A stretch of 64,000 bases of DNA, taken from the NCBI GenBank assembly GCA_015680685.1, contig MNCI01001438.1, positions 17,810 through 81,809 on the forward strand, written 5' to 3'. How positions within the stretch are numbered: the stretch's first letter is position 1; every line of letters starts with the position of its first letter. The stretch comes from Gnetum montanum (taxonomy: Eukaryota > Streptophyta > Gnetopsida > Gnetales > Gnetaceae). Made by a program: the position numbers and the translations under genes. Under the pieces are notes generated by a model. The model worked only from the letters and a program-made list of their open reading frames with translations, was not told where the DNA came from and did no database searches. This document shows positions 48,186 through 60,960 of this stretch, piece by piece.

Positions 48186-48964
48186 GGACTTCCTGTGGAG
48201 AGCATGTGCTTGGCGGGGGCACAAGATGTTGTATTCAAATTACACCTTGCATATTTGATGGATTGATGGACCAAAGGACATGCCATCACCTAGGTAGATT
48301 TTAGGAGAGAAAGAAAAAGGAGATCAATCTAGAGCATTTGAAGGATGGGGCTTAGGTTCCCTCCCGATGGAGGACATGTTGGCCATGATCACTATTATTC
48401 ATTGAGGATATGTGGGGAGATGCTCATTTTGAGAGTGGTGACCCATGAATGGAGCATCTATGACTTGGTGAGAAAGTCATGGAGCCATCCATTCATCTTC
48501 AATGAGCATGTATTAAAAAGCTTTAAAAATACAAGGCTGGACATACTAGGATCGCTCTTTTCTTCCCTGGGCCATCCATTTTCGTGGGAGGGAGGGGATA
48601 AGATGCAATGGCTGGGTGTAGTTCTCTTCTCCCATCGCATGTGTTCTAGGTGAACGGCTACCCTCAGCCTTTGGGTTGCATGGTACATCATTGCTTCAAG
48701 AAAATGTGGGGACAGTCAGTGGCATTGCGTAGAATAGCTACGGTGCTGGTACTTCGTGGGTTCTTGTCTCGTGCACCTGTGGGTTGCAGAGTAGGGTTGT
48801 CATTTGGAGGGTGGTCACCCCCCTTTTTTTAGATGTCAATGTTGGTCACATTCCTTGGCTGGCACCTACTTCTCTATCCCCAATGCAAGGATTCAAGTGG
48901 CTCCAAGGATGTGATGAACATCCACTGCGTCAGTGTGACAATCAATCGGGGTTCGTGATCCCAA
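48186..48964 (+). other. ITS1, right fragment
   Basis: Continuation of ITS1 after element B. Together with 30008-30107 it gives an ITS1 of about 0.88 kb, long compared with typical flowering plants and in the gymnosperm range. No gene; reading frames are incidental. Confidence 0.75.
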
Positions 48965-49120
48965 CCATGACTCTCGACATTGGATATCTTGGCTCTCGTT
49001 TTGATGAAGAACTTAGTGAAATGAAATACTTTTTGTGAATTGTAGAATCCCATGAATCATTGAATATTTGAACATAAGTTGCACCCAAGGCTTAGGTCGA
49101 GGGAATGTCTGGTTGGGAGT
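48965..49120 (+). rRNA. 5.8S rRNA, degenerate
   Basis: Readable from CATGACTCTCGACATTGGATATC through GATGAAGAAC, GTGAATTGTAGAATCCC and GAACATAAGTTGCACCC. Compared with the conserved plant 5.8S there are many C-to-T and G-to-A changes, so it is a pseudogene. The end is approximate. Confidence 0.88.
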
Positions 49121-49426
49121 GGTGAAGATCCTACTACGCACCCTATTCACCCCGTGTGAAGGGGCAGTGGAGGTGGTCATCCGTGCCTCCCAAGGTGCGA
49201 TCAGCTAAAAGTTGCTATCGTTTGTGTTGTTTCACTTCTCCCTGAACAGAGCGATGGATGGTAATGATGGTCTCTACATTCCCTACAATAAGTGCACATG
49301 AGGTAGGTCGGCCCCCTCCCCACCCTTCTCCTTTGGTGCAATGCGAGATCGTGTGACTGGTGATTCCAAGGGACAATGTTACTCCTTTGCATCATGCATA
49401 GGAGGGGTGATGCTCCCTCTTCACAA
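49121..49426 (+). other. ITS2
   Basis: Spacer between 5.8S and 26S, about 0.3 kb. Boundaries follow from the flanking genes. Confidence 0.75.
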
Positions 49427-51743
49427 TGACCCTAGTTTAGGTGAGGGTATCCACCAAGTTTAAGCATATAACTAAGCAGAGGAAGAGAAACTTATGAGGG
49501 TTCCCCTAGTAACAGCGAGCAAACCAGGAATAGCCCAATGTGAAAATCTAGTGGTAGTGGCCACCCAAATTGTAGTCTGCAGAAGCATTACCTACAATGG
49601 ATAGAGCCTAAGTCCCCTAGAATGGGGTGCTAGAGAGGGTGAGAGCCCCATTGGGCTTAGACCTTGCTGCATCACAAGGTGCTATTGGCGAGTTGGATTG
49701 TTTGGGAATGCAGCCCTAACCGGGTGGTAAATTCCATCCAAGGCTAAATACGCTTGAGAGATCGATAGTGAACAAGTACCATGAGGGAAAGATGAAAAGG
49801 ATTTTGAAAAGAGATTTAAAAAGTGCTAGAAATTTTTGAGAGGGAAGCAAATGGAAGCCAATGTTGATTCCTGGCTAGATGTGGACTGGAGCATATACAC
49901 TTCGGTCTACTGCTCGATCCGAGAGGTGAGTCCACATGGATCGGCACCTTGGCACAAGCGTGCATAACTAGCTACATGTGTGCCATTACTGTGATAGTCG
50001 AGGGTTGAAGCACACATCCCTTGGAGGGGCAGGTCTTGTGGTGCTTGCATGCTCAGGACATGGATTGTGTGGGCTTTCCATTCGATCCATCTTGAAAAAT
50101 AGACCAAGGAGTCTAACATGCATGCGTTTCCTCGGGTTTGGAAACCTACACAGTGCAAGGAAGCTGAAAGGTGGGATCTATGTATGGGCGCATAACACCA
50201 TCCACCGATCTTGATCTTGTTGAGAAGGGTTTGAGTGAGAGCATGCATGTTCGAACCCAAAAGATGGTGAACTATGCTTGAGCAGGGCGAAGCTAGAGGA
50301 AAATTTGGTGGAGGCCCATCATGATACTGATATGAAAATCATTTGTTTGACTTGGGTATAGGGGCTAAAGACTAATCAAACCATCTAGTAGCTAGTTCCC
50401 TCCAAAGTTTCCCTTAGGATAGCTGGAGCTCACGTTCTCAAGTTTTATCAGGTAAAGCAAATGATTAGAGGCATCGGGGGTGCAACTCCCTTTAACTATT
50501 CTCAAAATTTAAATAGGTAAGATGGAGGGGTTGCCTTGGTGAGCTACGTCAATGAATCGAGAGCTCCAAGCAGGCCATTTTTGCTAAGAAAAACTAGCAA
50601 TGTGGGCTGAACTAAAATTCAAACTACGATGCCTAGTTTTGTGCTAATCCAAAACCCACAAAGGGTGTTGGTTGATTAAGACAATAGGATGATGGTCATG
50701 GAAGTCTAAATTTACTAAGGAGTGTGTAATAACTCACCTGCTGAACTAGCCCAGAAAATGGATGGTGCTTAAGCGTGCAACCTATGCTCAACCATTGAGG
50801 CAAGTGCGAGGCCTTGATGAGTAAGAGGGTGCAGGGGTCATTGCGAAGCCTAGGGCATGAGCCCAGGTGGAGTAGCCCCCAGTGTAGATCTTGGTGGTAG
50901 TAGGAAATATTCAAATGAGAACTTTGAAGACTGATATTAAGAAAGGTTCCATGTGAACAACACTTGGACATGGGTTAGTAGATCCTAAGAGACGAACAAC
51001 ACTTGGATATGGGCTAGTCGATCCTAAGAGATGGGGGAGCCCCTTCCAATGGGTGCACTCTGCATGAGATCTTGAAAGGGAATCAAGTTAACATTCTTGA
51101 ACTAGGACATGGCAGTGGAAGACAATGTTAGGGAATCTGGAGATGTCAGCAAGGGCCCTGGGAAGAGTTATCTTTTCTTTTTAACAGCCTACCTGCCCTG
51201 AAATCAGCTCAACCAGAGATAGGGTCCAATGGCTGGAAGAGCACCGCATGTCCTGCGGTGTCTGGTGCACCCTCAACAGCCCCTAAAAATTTGGAGAACC
51301 AAGTACCATTCATGCCCGGTCATACTCATAACTGCATCAGGTCTCCAAGGTGAACAACCTCTAGTCCATAGAATAATGTAGGTAAGGGAATTTGGAAAAA
51401 TGGATCTGTAACTTTGGGAAAAGAATTGGCTTTGAGGGTTGTGCCTAGGGGTATATGCCCTGAACTCGCAGGCTATCGAGGGCTTGCCTGAGCCACTTCC
51501 ATGGCGATGGAAGGCCCTTGCATGTCGGTCAGGCAACAGATGCAGAGCACCTTCCCCCCCTCCATGGGGAAGGGATTTCCCTAGGCAATGAACAACCAAC
51601 TCGGAACTGGCTCAGACAAGGGGAATCTAACTATTTAATTAAAAAAAAGCATTGCAATGGTCCTTGCGGATGCTGATGCAATGTGATTTCTACCTAGTGC
51701 TCTGAATGTCAAAGTGAAGAAATTCAACCAAGCATGGGTAAAT

Positions 51744-51780
<37 letters not shown>

Positions 51781-52291
51781 TCCTCGTCATCTAATTAGTG
51801 ATGCACATGAATGGATTAATGAGATTCCCACTATCCCTACCTACTATCTAGTGAAACCATAGCCAAGGGAATAGGCTTGGTAGAATCAACGAGGAAAGAA
51901 GACCTTGTTGAGCTTGACTTTAGTCTGACTTTGTGAAATGACTTAAGAGGTGTAGAATAAGTGGGAGCCTCTCGAGGCGCAATTGAAATACCACTACTTT
52001 TAATGTTATTTTACTTACTTTGTTGGTTGGAAATAGGGCACAACCCTCGCTTTTGGACCCAAGATGCACCTCAGTACATCGATCTGTGTGGAAGACAGAG
52101 TCAGGTGGGAAGTTTGGCTAGGGTGGCACATCTGTTAAAAGATAACGTAGGTGTCCTAAGATGAGGTCAAAGAGAACAAAAATTTCATGTGGAATAGAAG
52201 GGTAAAAGCTCATTTTATTTTTATTTTTAGTATGAATACAAAGCATGAAAGCATGGCCTATCAATCCTTTAGATCTTTGGAATTTAAAGCT

Positions 52292-52325
<34 letters not shown>
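49427..52325 (+). rRNA. 26S rRNA, degenerate and truncated at its 3' end
   Basis: Begins at the conserved stretch ending CCAAGTTTAAGCATA (about 49455) and follows the large-subunit gene through GAAAGGGAATCAAG (about 51073), GAGTAACTATGACTCTCTTAAGG (about 51750) and GTTACCACAGGGATAACTGG (ending 52325). The match then stops abruptly. About 2.9 kb of an expected roughly 3.4 kb is present. Heavy C-to-T and G-to-A decay, as in 18S. The reading frames found here are artefacts. Confidence 0.92.
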
Positions 52326-52326
<1 letters not shown>

Positions 52327-52640
52327 ATGCCATAATAAGTTGCAACTTTGTTATGACTCTAGGATTCATCCTGCAAGCACAACTTTAAGAGGACAAGAAA
52401 ATATGATAAAGAAAGCATGTTTTTACATGATAATGCATAAGGCCATATGAGATAACTAGTAAACTAGGTCACCATAGGTCACTATTGTTAAAAAGATTTT
52501 TAGTTCATTTCATATGTTGAATATAGAAAGAATGTCATGCAAGCTCACTTGTCATTTGTTGTAAGGCTATTAATGTGAACTTGTTGGTTTGTACCTATAG
52601 ATAAACTTATGTTATATTTATTATGATTTTGGATATAAAT
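52326..52640. other. Junction sequence between truncated 26S and element G
   Basis: No gene recognised. Probably the untranslated 3' side of element G on the minus strand, but I found no LTR edge. Confidence 0.35.
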
Positions 52641-55600
52641 GATTGATTGTATTGGCCAACTCATTCCCATCCATGTATGCTATTTTAAATGCTCCATTAC
52701 CATAGGTCTTGATGATCAAGAAGGGTCCCTCCCAGTTGGTTGAGAACTTGTTTGCATGCTCATAGATAGCCTTGATGACTAGGTCTCCCTCAATCTTTCA
52801 TTTGTTCAAGTCATGATGGTGCTATAATTTCTAACTTTCTTGGTACTGCTTGATGTGAGAAAGCATCCATACCCATTTTTATTCTAGTTCCATGTTAATG
52901 GTATGTAGCTCCTTGTTCTGTTCATCATTGATGAAGTCTGATAGATTCACCCTTAGTGATGGAAGTTGCAACTCAAATGGTAAAATAGCTTCAAAACTTT
53001 AAACTAGGCTATATGTGGTTACACTAGGTTTGGTTCAATAGATTGTTTAGTAGGCCCAAATTGCATGCACAAGCCTCTCATGCCACTTACATTTTCAATT
53101 ATTAAACATCTATTTTAGTAGGTTTATGATGGCCTTGTTGCTAGCTTTAACTTGTCTATTGAATTAAGGGTAGTACGGTGATGCAAAGGATTACTTGATG
53201 CCTAGATCTTGAAAAATGGTTTACGTTTCTTGGTTGCTAAATTGTGATCCCATATACATGGCTATTTTCATAAGTATGCCAAAATGGACTACTATGTTAT
53301 CAAGTATAAATCTACAAACTTGTTGAGATGTTGTCTTTCTTAGGATAATAACTTCAACCCACTTTGTCAAGTATTTAGTTGCAATGATGATAAAGCTATG
53401 CCTTGTGGAAGACTTGTGTGTTATAGGTCTAATGATTTCAAATCCCCACCATTGAAAAAACCAAGTTATTTGAGTGGTATGTAACTCAATTGGTGGTACA
53501 AGTATCAGGTTACTATGTCATTGATAGGTGTCATAAGTTTTGACCTTCTACAAGTAGTCACTTTTCATATAGAGCTAGTAACTACCTAGTCATCTAATTT
53601 TAGCAGCCATGGCTCTAGGTCCTATATGTCCCCCATATAAACCTTCATGAACTTGCTCAAGGACTATGTGCACTTTGGTTTTTCCTAAGCATAGTAATAA
53701 TATGCCATTATAGAACTATCAACATAATGTGTTATTATCTATGATGACATACTATTTTGATATTATATTAAGTAGTCAGGCCCTATTGAGATTCACCAAG
53801 CATAAGGTAAAAATTGATATTGTAATATCATTTCTTATAAGGAGAAATATTGAAAAAGGATAGGAAGTTGTCCTTAGTGTTATATGTGATGGGAATAACA
53901 TAGTTCATGGTTGAGGAAGGTAACGTCATAAACACATCTGGCATCACCTTGAGGGACAAAGTTGCAATGGCATCGACTAATGCATTTTCTATTTGGGGTA
54001 TATGTTGGATACCAACATTTGTAAAGTTTTTCATTAGTTTCTTTCCTCATGGATTCAAAGATAAATACTCACACTACCCTTGGAGTAACTTGTTGAGTTT
54101 GAACATTTACTCTTCCTTAGTAGTAATTTTTCCAAGGATAGTGTAGTCAAATAGACGGTAGAGGAAATTTTTTTTCTTTACATGCATAAACCTTGGTTAC
54201 TTAGTTGACCACTAGTTGTGAATCACCTTTTATTATTAGGCATTTTATCCCTTGATTATAAGCTATCACCATTTCCTTGATTAATCCTTCATACTTCATC
54301 ACATTGTTGGTTCATGGGAATTCAAAATGGTAAGTGAAGAGTTGGATTTCATTAGATGGGAATGTTATGATGGTAGTAGTATTGGCCCCATGAGTAGCTG
54401 AAGCCCTGTCAAAGTGCATAATTGTTTCATAGCCCTTAGGTACTTCACTAACAATGTTGACATTCTCATTAGGGAACTTAGGGTCAATGGCTACATAGTC
54501 TTCTACCAGGGAAATGGTTAGTTGTGTAGGTATGGCTTGACCTTTCATTGAGGCTTTGGAAATGTAATGCAACTTAAACTCTGTTGTTATGGCTTTCCAA
54601 TGTGCTATACAACTACTTTCATATAGATTGATCATTATGGCTCTAAACACATTATCCTTATAGATGATGTTAACTTGGGTTCTAAAGAGGTAGTATCTCC
54701 ATTTCTTCAATGATAAGACTAGTGGTAGATAATACTTCTTCACTTTAGTTTATTAAGTCTCATAGGTAATTAATGCATGACTTAGGTAGTATATAGGTAA
54801 CTCAATTTCATCATTCCATTTTTGACAGAGTAGAAAGGCAATGGATGTGTTGAAGGTAGTAGGATAGATGTAAAAAGCTTCATCATTTTATAGGGGATAG
54901 GCTATGGGTAGTTGTAACAACTATTGCTTAAGGTATTCAAAGGCTTCTGGGCATTAAGGTGTACACTCATAGTAAACTCCTTTCTTAAGCAAATTTTACA
55001 TGAATTGTAACTTGATTATAAGCCTAGTGATGAATCTATGAATAAATTGTAATCTACCTTGTATACCTCAAAGTTCCTTAAGGTTAGTTGGTGTTGCCAA
55101 GTTGTATATGAACTTAACCTTATCAGAATGAACACATATTCCCACTTTAGATAATACAAATCCCAACATCTTAATAGTTTTTACATTGAAGACATACTTT
55201 TTATGATTAAACCTATGCTCATATTTAAGACATTGCTTCAACACAAGGTCAAGGTCATGTGCATGATCATTGGTCATTTTGTATTTAACAACTATATTTT
55301 CCATGTAGTCATTAAGCAATACTAGCATGTAATTGCTAAAGAAGTAGAAATTACTAATTGATAAGTGGATCCTACATTCTTAGGGCATCATGGTGCAACA
55401 AAAGGTGCTCTAAGAAGTCATGAAGGTCATACATAGTTGATGCTCTAGGTTAATCCTAACTTTTTTGTATCCCAAGAACTCATCCATGAAGGATAACAAG
55501 GCATGCCTAGCCATAGTATTGATAAGTTTGTTAATATTAGGCAAAGAAAAATCATCATTGATGATTGCCTTATTCAGGTCTTGGAAATTGATATAGATAC

Positions 55601-56250
55601 ATATACTCCTATTTTTCTTAGAAACTACCACTATGTTGGACACCCATTCGACATAATTGGTAGCTTGAATAAAAACAACTTGATATAGTTTTATGATTTT
55701 ATCATGAACAACTAAGGCTAAATTTGGTCTAATCTTACAAATGTTTTGCTTAATTGGTTTGATATTTGGATGGAGTATGGTGTTATGATGTAATAAGCAT
55801 GGGTCAAGACATGGCATATCTTCATATGACTAATTAAATGCCTTAATGTTATCTTGGAGGATCTTGATGATGTCTTGAGCTTGTTGAGATTCTAGTGAGG
55901 AACTTAGTTTTAGTTTTTATTTCTTACCACTATGTGTCATTGATAGGAACCTCAACTAGAGAGTCCTTGGTAATGTCTTCAAGCTCAAGCTCAAGGGTTT
56001 TGTTTAGATTTTTAGGCCATTCCAGAGGTTTCTCTATTAAGGCTATGTGGTTGACAAGACTCTCAAGCTTAAGATCTAGGAAATAAAGGTTAATAAATCA
56101 GTCAACATCACCATAGGATCTACTTAGGATCAAAGGAAAATTGATTTTCTCCTAGGTGTCCATACTCCAATCTTGCATATCAACCATAAGCACATTAAGT
56201 GACATTTGGATGATAAATTGAGTAAATAATGCCAAAGTAATGTAAAATAC
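52641..56250 (-). pseudogene. pol: Tat-like pol relic, element G
   Basis: Minus-strand pol homologous to that of B. Leader peptide MPCLDP... at 55817, reverse transcriptase to about 55070 in two frames. Its active site reads YMEN where B has YVDD. First RNase H at about 54740-54590; second RNase H at about 54420-53900, much decayed (HFDRAS kept; VDAIATL for the usual ADALATL). Integrase zinc finger near 53650-53600 (LEQVHEGLYGGH), core near 53440-53200 with both aspartate positions changed (FEIIRP, YMGSQFS). C-terminal part to about 52650 (EGPFLIIKTYGNGAFKI). AT-enriched compared with B. No gag or protease remains; LTR C is inserted at its upstream side. Confidence 0.85.
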
Positions 56251-56686
56251 TTTAGTAATAATAAATGGATATGACAAAACACATTGTCAAAAAAGGTCAA
56301 CAAATGCTATAGTAGGTAGGTGAAGAAAAATAAGATGAAATAAAGGCCGAATAAGGTCAAATTAAGGCTAAAAAATAGTAGAATGAAGTCAAATGAAGGC
56401 CAAATGATGGTCATACTCCATTCAATAACGTCATTTAAGAGAAAAACATGGTAAACAAAGGCTATACAATGGGATTTAAGATAGATAAGGTACATTGAAG
56501 GCTAAAGAGCATGAAATGAGGCCAAACAAAGACCAAATGATGGTAAACCATGGTTAAGTGATGATTAAATGATGGTTGAGCCCTATCAAATGACATAGAC
56601 CAAGGTTAATCAAGGTTAATCCAAGGTAAAACAACATGGATTGATGTCAAGTCATGTTGATTAAGGTCAAATGACATCAAATGATA
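56251..56686. repeat. Low-complexity region of AAGGTCAAATGA-like repeats
   Basis: Irregular recurrence of aaggtcaa, aaggccaaatgatgg and aaatgatggtc (for example 56355, 56395, 56530 and 56660). On the minus strand it lies just upstream of pol in G, where B carries its GGCCTTAAACTA array. The complementary strand reads ttTGGCCTTcatttga, so it may be a decayed relative; this is weak. Confidence 0.45.
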
Positions 56687-57204
56687 GTAACTGAAACACC
56701 GTTAAAAAAAATCGCGAGTCGGCCTCAGGCAAAGATTCGTAATTCAGGTAAGGGCGCATCTCAGCATTCCAGAGGGGGGAATAAGACAGAGCAACGTCAA
56801 GAAGCACGTAAAATCAAGTCCGCAACTTCCTGTGCAGATTCCTAATCTTTCTATGTTTTTGCTGTTTACGCTATATCATGCGACATAACGTAATGACGCT
56901 CAGCGTGATGGTGTTTCGACATAGTCCGACATCAGAAAGATAGTTGCTTTAGCATAGGGAGAAGCTTAAGCAGCGTGATATGTGATCTCTTGTGTATTTT
57001 GCTAAGCCTTTTGTTCAAGGACAAGTTTACGCTCTATCACGCACGGCAGCGTAATGAGCATAATAAGCTCCAAAATAGTCGAAGGCAGAGTCCAGAGAAG
57101 CAGAACAGTTCGACACTTTTTCTCGCAGCGCATGAATAACTTGTCTTTACGCTCGTTATGCGGCAACATGTATCATTGCGTATTTATCATTACGTTAGTC
57201 GTTG

Positions 57205-57341
57205 TTTACGCTTCATTACGCGCAGTTGCATAATGAGCGTAAATTAGACATTTTTTACGCTTCAATACACGCAGCTGTGTGGTGAGCGTAAATTAGACAT
57301 TGTCTACGCTTTGTTACGCGCAGCTGCGTAGTGAGCGTAAA
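57205..57341. repeat. Three 49-bp tandem repeats, each a 39-bp imperfect palindrome
   Basis: Palindromes at 57205-57243, 57254-57292 and 57303-57341 are spaced exactly 49 bp. Arms are TTTACGCTTCATTACGCG and its near complement ...TAATGAGCGTAAA around a CAGCTG-like centre. A related one is at 57026-57064 and another (ATTACACTCAT.../...ATGAGTGTAAT) at 57372-57411. Confidence 0.85.
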
Positions 57342-57460
57342 ACAATTTTGAACATGTTATTTTTATACCAGATTACACTCATACACGCAACACAACGTGA
57401 ATGAGTGTAATACAGCCTGAAAGCAATTGAAGCATGCTCAACATGTACCTGCTCTTCACA

Positions 57461-57490
57461 CGCACAACACGCAAATGAGCGTGTTGTGCG
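57461..57490. repeat. Perfect 12-bp inverted repeat
   Basis: CGCACAACACGC (57461-57472), AAATGA spacer, GCGTGTTGTGCG (57479-57490). Last member of the U3 palindrome cluster, about 100 bp upstream of the TATA box. Confidence 0.85.
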
Positions 57491-57588
57491 TAGTCACAGT
57501 CTGACTTAAAATGATCAAGTCAACGGAATCTGAAAAATCTGGGACCCACGTCATCAGGGTTGCGCCTTTTCCATAGAGCACCATGGCC

Positions 57589-57596
57589 TATAAATA
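57589..57596 (+). promoter_or_regulatory. TATA box of LTR C
   Basis: TATAAATACCTC, matching the TATAAATACCCC block of LTRs D and E. Confidence 0.6.
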
Positions 57597-58434
57597 CCTC
57601 AGTTGACAAAGATACAAGGGTTGGCAAATCAAGGAAGCAGAGGCATTTTTATGAGTACCAAGGCATTTATCACTTTGAGCAGCAGAAAATCAAAAGGGCA
57701 AGAGCATTTTCTGAGCAAGTAAGCACTTATCGCCTTGAGCAGAGAAATGAAGAACAACATTTTGACAACTGTTAACAGCATCATCCTTCAGCAAGAACAG
57801 AGCACAGTGCGCTTGAGCCTTAGCAACAAGAGAGAGCATTCCATTAGCGATCGCTGCCCTGTGCAGAATCTGCTCGAAGCAAAGAAGCAGAACACGAATT
57901 GTGAGATTGTCTCGCCCAGTTTGCAGATTCTACCGGTCAGAAACAATTGATCGGCAGACCTCAAAGCTTGACCATCCTTGCATCCCAGCTTTAGCCTACG
58001 AGGTAGATCAGACTTCTATCTGGGTAGTTTCCTTGTTGTTTTGTGCTCATTTTTACATTAAGTTATCGGGGGCCTCCCCCATTGTAACGTAACATACATT
58101 CTTTCAAAAATTGAAACATAGATCTTTGAGAATCATGTGTTTCCCTCTTGATTAGCATCTCTTCGGCGTGTTTGACGTTATCAGCATAGCGATCTATCCA
58201 CTTCGTTTTCCTCCCGTTTTCACGATCCCTCGAATCAAATCGCAGCACGCAAAGATCTGTAATCTTCATTGTTTTACTGACCCGTAAGTTCCTGTCTGAT
58301 CGACAAGACCATTTAGGGCGCCGCGGATTCGCTTTTTCCAGCATAGCCCTCGTGCGGATCTGTGGTTAAAACTATATACACGGAATCTCGGTTGGTATTT
58401 CCAGCTGCCGACATTTTCTATTGTTACAGTTTTC

Positions 58435-58453
58435 TGGCGCTAGAAGGAGGGCG
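58435..58453 (+). other. Primer binding site of element C
   Basis: TGGCGCTAGAAGGAGGGCG, six bases after the LTR. Identical to B over the first 18 bases although the LTRs are unrelated in most of their length. Confidence 0.82.
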
Positions 58454-58676
58454 TTCAGGCTCTGATCCGGATATTTCAGGTAACCCTGGTAGTGATCCAT
58501 ACCCTAAACCATAGACGTGATACCTCTAGGGAATTCTACGGTCAATCGCGTGATATAGATCGGTCGCAAAGACGGTTTCTTTGAAATCCTACAAGGTAGA
58601 AAGCCTTTTTGTGATTTTTGTTGCCAGCCATTTTCTTTTAGATCCGATTACTAGTTACTCTCGATTTCATTGATCA

Positions 58677-60960
58677 ATGGATTCCTTTTACTCAAACACA
58701 ACCGCCATGGTCACCACCGATCTGGGTGTCGCACCTATCAATCCTACGGTGGTCACAGGACTAGCTCCACGCGCAACGGGATCTCAGGGCCCATCGCGTC
58801 TTTCATTGAGGCTTCAGCGGAAAGAGCCTATCTTCATGGTTATAACCCCTAAAGAATACAATTTCATATGCGTCAAGATCTAGGCGATGTTGTCTCTCAG
58901 CCGAGCCGAGCTTGAAGCGAAGCGAAACTTTGAGATGGTCCACCGAGGGGGCTATGATTTTAAGCCGACAGCCTACGACATAATCCCCTTGACCCAACAC
59001 CAACACGAACTTATCACACAGTTGGTCATGGTCAAAGGCCAGACTTCACAACCTATGCTGGAGCCCCAACATGGGGAAGAGGCAGAGGACGAATTCGCAG
59101 CACTGTCGGAACATTCGTTCCATACTCTGACGTCCCACACGCACGTAAATCTGTTGTTCCCTTTCGACGGAGAGGCAGCCTCTCTTGACCCAGCCGCGAC
59201 CGCGCAGACGCACATCCCTATCTTTCTGTAGGCCAAAGCGCAACCGTCTGGGTTGCAAGCACAACTACCGCACCATAATGCTGGGGTGGTTCCGTCGCAA
59301 CAGGTAATTAGTATCCCAGCAGTGATCTCGGTGACCGTCGCGCCCCATTTCATCCTGCAGATACAACCCCATAACGTATCTGTAACGCACCCGGCCTAGG
59401 CCATGCCGCTTCCACATCCGCAAACTCAACCGATACTAGCGACCGCTCATCCACAAACATACATCCAGCAACCTGTTGTAGGTCAGTGGGCTAACCCAGC
59501 GGTGCAACATGCTCAGTCTGTGGTGTACGGCGTGCAGCCCCCGTTTGCACCTGTAACGCAAGCTCCACAGGGGATCCCGCAGTATACCTATCCCTATTTT
59601 GTGCAGCAGACAACTGCCAACCCCTCTACCCAAACCAGTAGGTGGTGGTCTTCACAGACCCCTCCGCCTGCAGGGATCCCAGCCCAGCCAGCAGCCAGCT
59701 AGCCTTTTCCGTTGTTTCTGTTTCCTGGCGCCACCCTCCTGGTCCAACCTCCTGTGCCTACTGCACAGACACCTCCGTTAACGGGTCTGAACAAAGCCTT
59801 CTAGCTTATACAGACCCTCACTGAGGAGGTTCGATGCCTTAAAGTCGCTAGATTTGATACTATTCAGATCATGGACTTTTATCAGGACGATCCGATTAGT
59901 CCAGCGGTGCCAATGCTATCATTACCGCTGAGGATGTCCCTCCCTCATTTCACCAGGTACAATGGGGAGGGAGATCCCAACGCTCACCTTGTCATGTTTA
60001 GATCTGAATCCTTGCTTCTTCAATAGTGGCCACACACTATCATCCGCGTCTTTGCGATGTCGTTAACAGGGAAAGCTTTGGATTGGTACCGAGCCCTCCC
60101 GCGCTCCTCCATCTCAACCTTGGAAGAGCTGTTGACCCACTTTGTGACCCGCTTCAAATACAATTTGAAGCTGGAAGTCACACTGGATCAGCTCATGGGG
60201 GTGAAACAAGACCCGCTTGAGCCCATCCAAAAGTTTATACAGTGCTGAAATGCCACCTTGAATGAGATCCGCGAGCCGATCGCGGATTCGCATATGCTGG
60301 CTATGTTCAACGGAGCAGTCAATGACTTCATTAATTCAAAGCTGTATTACCTTTCCCCGAGTAATCTACATCAGGCCTTCGCCTAGGTCCGAAGCATCCA
60401 AGATGCTACGGAGGCCAGCAAAGACTCGGCGTATGTCGCCTACAAGAACACACACAACAAGGCCAAAGAAAAGGGTAAGGCGGCAACAACGACGGTAGCC
60501 GCGCTGACTGAAAGCACAAAGAAAAAGAACAAGAAGGCGCCCACAACAGCGCCTCCCGAGGCCACAGCTGGTGCTGGCACCAGATCGTTCAAAATATGCG
60601 GCTTTACCTGTAAAGCATTCTGAACTGCTGAAACAACTGTTAGCGGTAGGGCACATTCAACCTAAGAAGGTGTCCGAGGAAGCCCTGAAGCGTCACAGAC
60701 GTCACTGTGAATTGCTGAAGGACCCTTCCTTAGCCTTAGCTAATGAACCAGTAGTCCCGAGATCTTTCAGGCTAGACCGTTTTTGTGACTACCACTAGAT
60801 GTGTGGTCACGACACGGATTACTGCTGGGTGTTGAAGGACGACATTCAACGCATGATCGACGAAGGTCATCTAAAATTAGATAGCAGTAACCCTACGCGT
60901 CCAGAAAATCAAACACTGCATGTATATAAGGATCCGTTGAATGCAAACTATGATCCTTAT
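58677..60960 (+). pseudogene. gag: gag of element C
   Basis: ATG at 58677 after a leader of about 225 bp. N-terminal motif RLSLRLQ, low-complexity proline/glutamine segments, gag domain at about 59930-60360 (ALDWYRALPRSSISTLEELL near 60078), lysine-rich tail (about 60460-60540), and a zinc-knuckle motif C-x2-H-x4-H-x4-C at about 60784-60830 interrupted by a TAG where D has a glutamine codon. A frameshift lies near 60585. About ten in-frame stops, most TAG at the position of CAG in a relative (58880, 59229, 59700, 59801, 60024, 60385, 60796). The reading is otherwise well conserved and GC-richer than A and B. Confidence 0.9.

Larger units (their letters stand above)
56692..58428 (+). repeat. 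5' LTR of element C
   Basis: TGAAACACCG to TTGTTACA, 1737 bp. It shares only the terminal TGAAACACC and the TATA-block style with the LTRs of B and D. U3 contains the palindrome cluster at 57026-57490. Short open frames inside it (for example 57560-57775) show no domain and are taken as incidental. Confidence 0.85.

Noticed and set aside
48345-52450. Several open frames of 60-110 codons
   Set aside because: They lie in ITS1, 5.8S and 26S rRNA sequence.
57560-58344. Open frames of 60-93 codons in LTR C
   Set aside because: They lie in R/U5 of the LTR after the TATA box, with no domain or homolog in the other LTRs.
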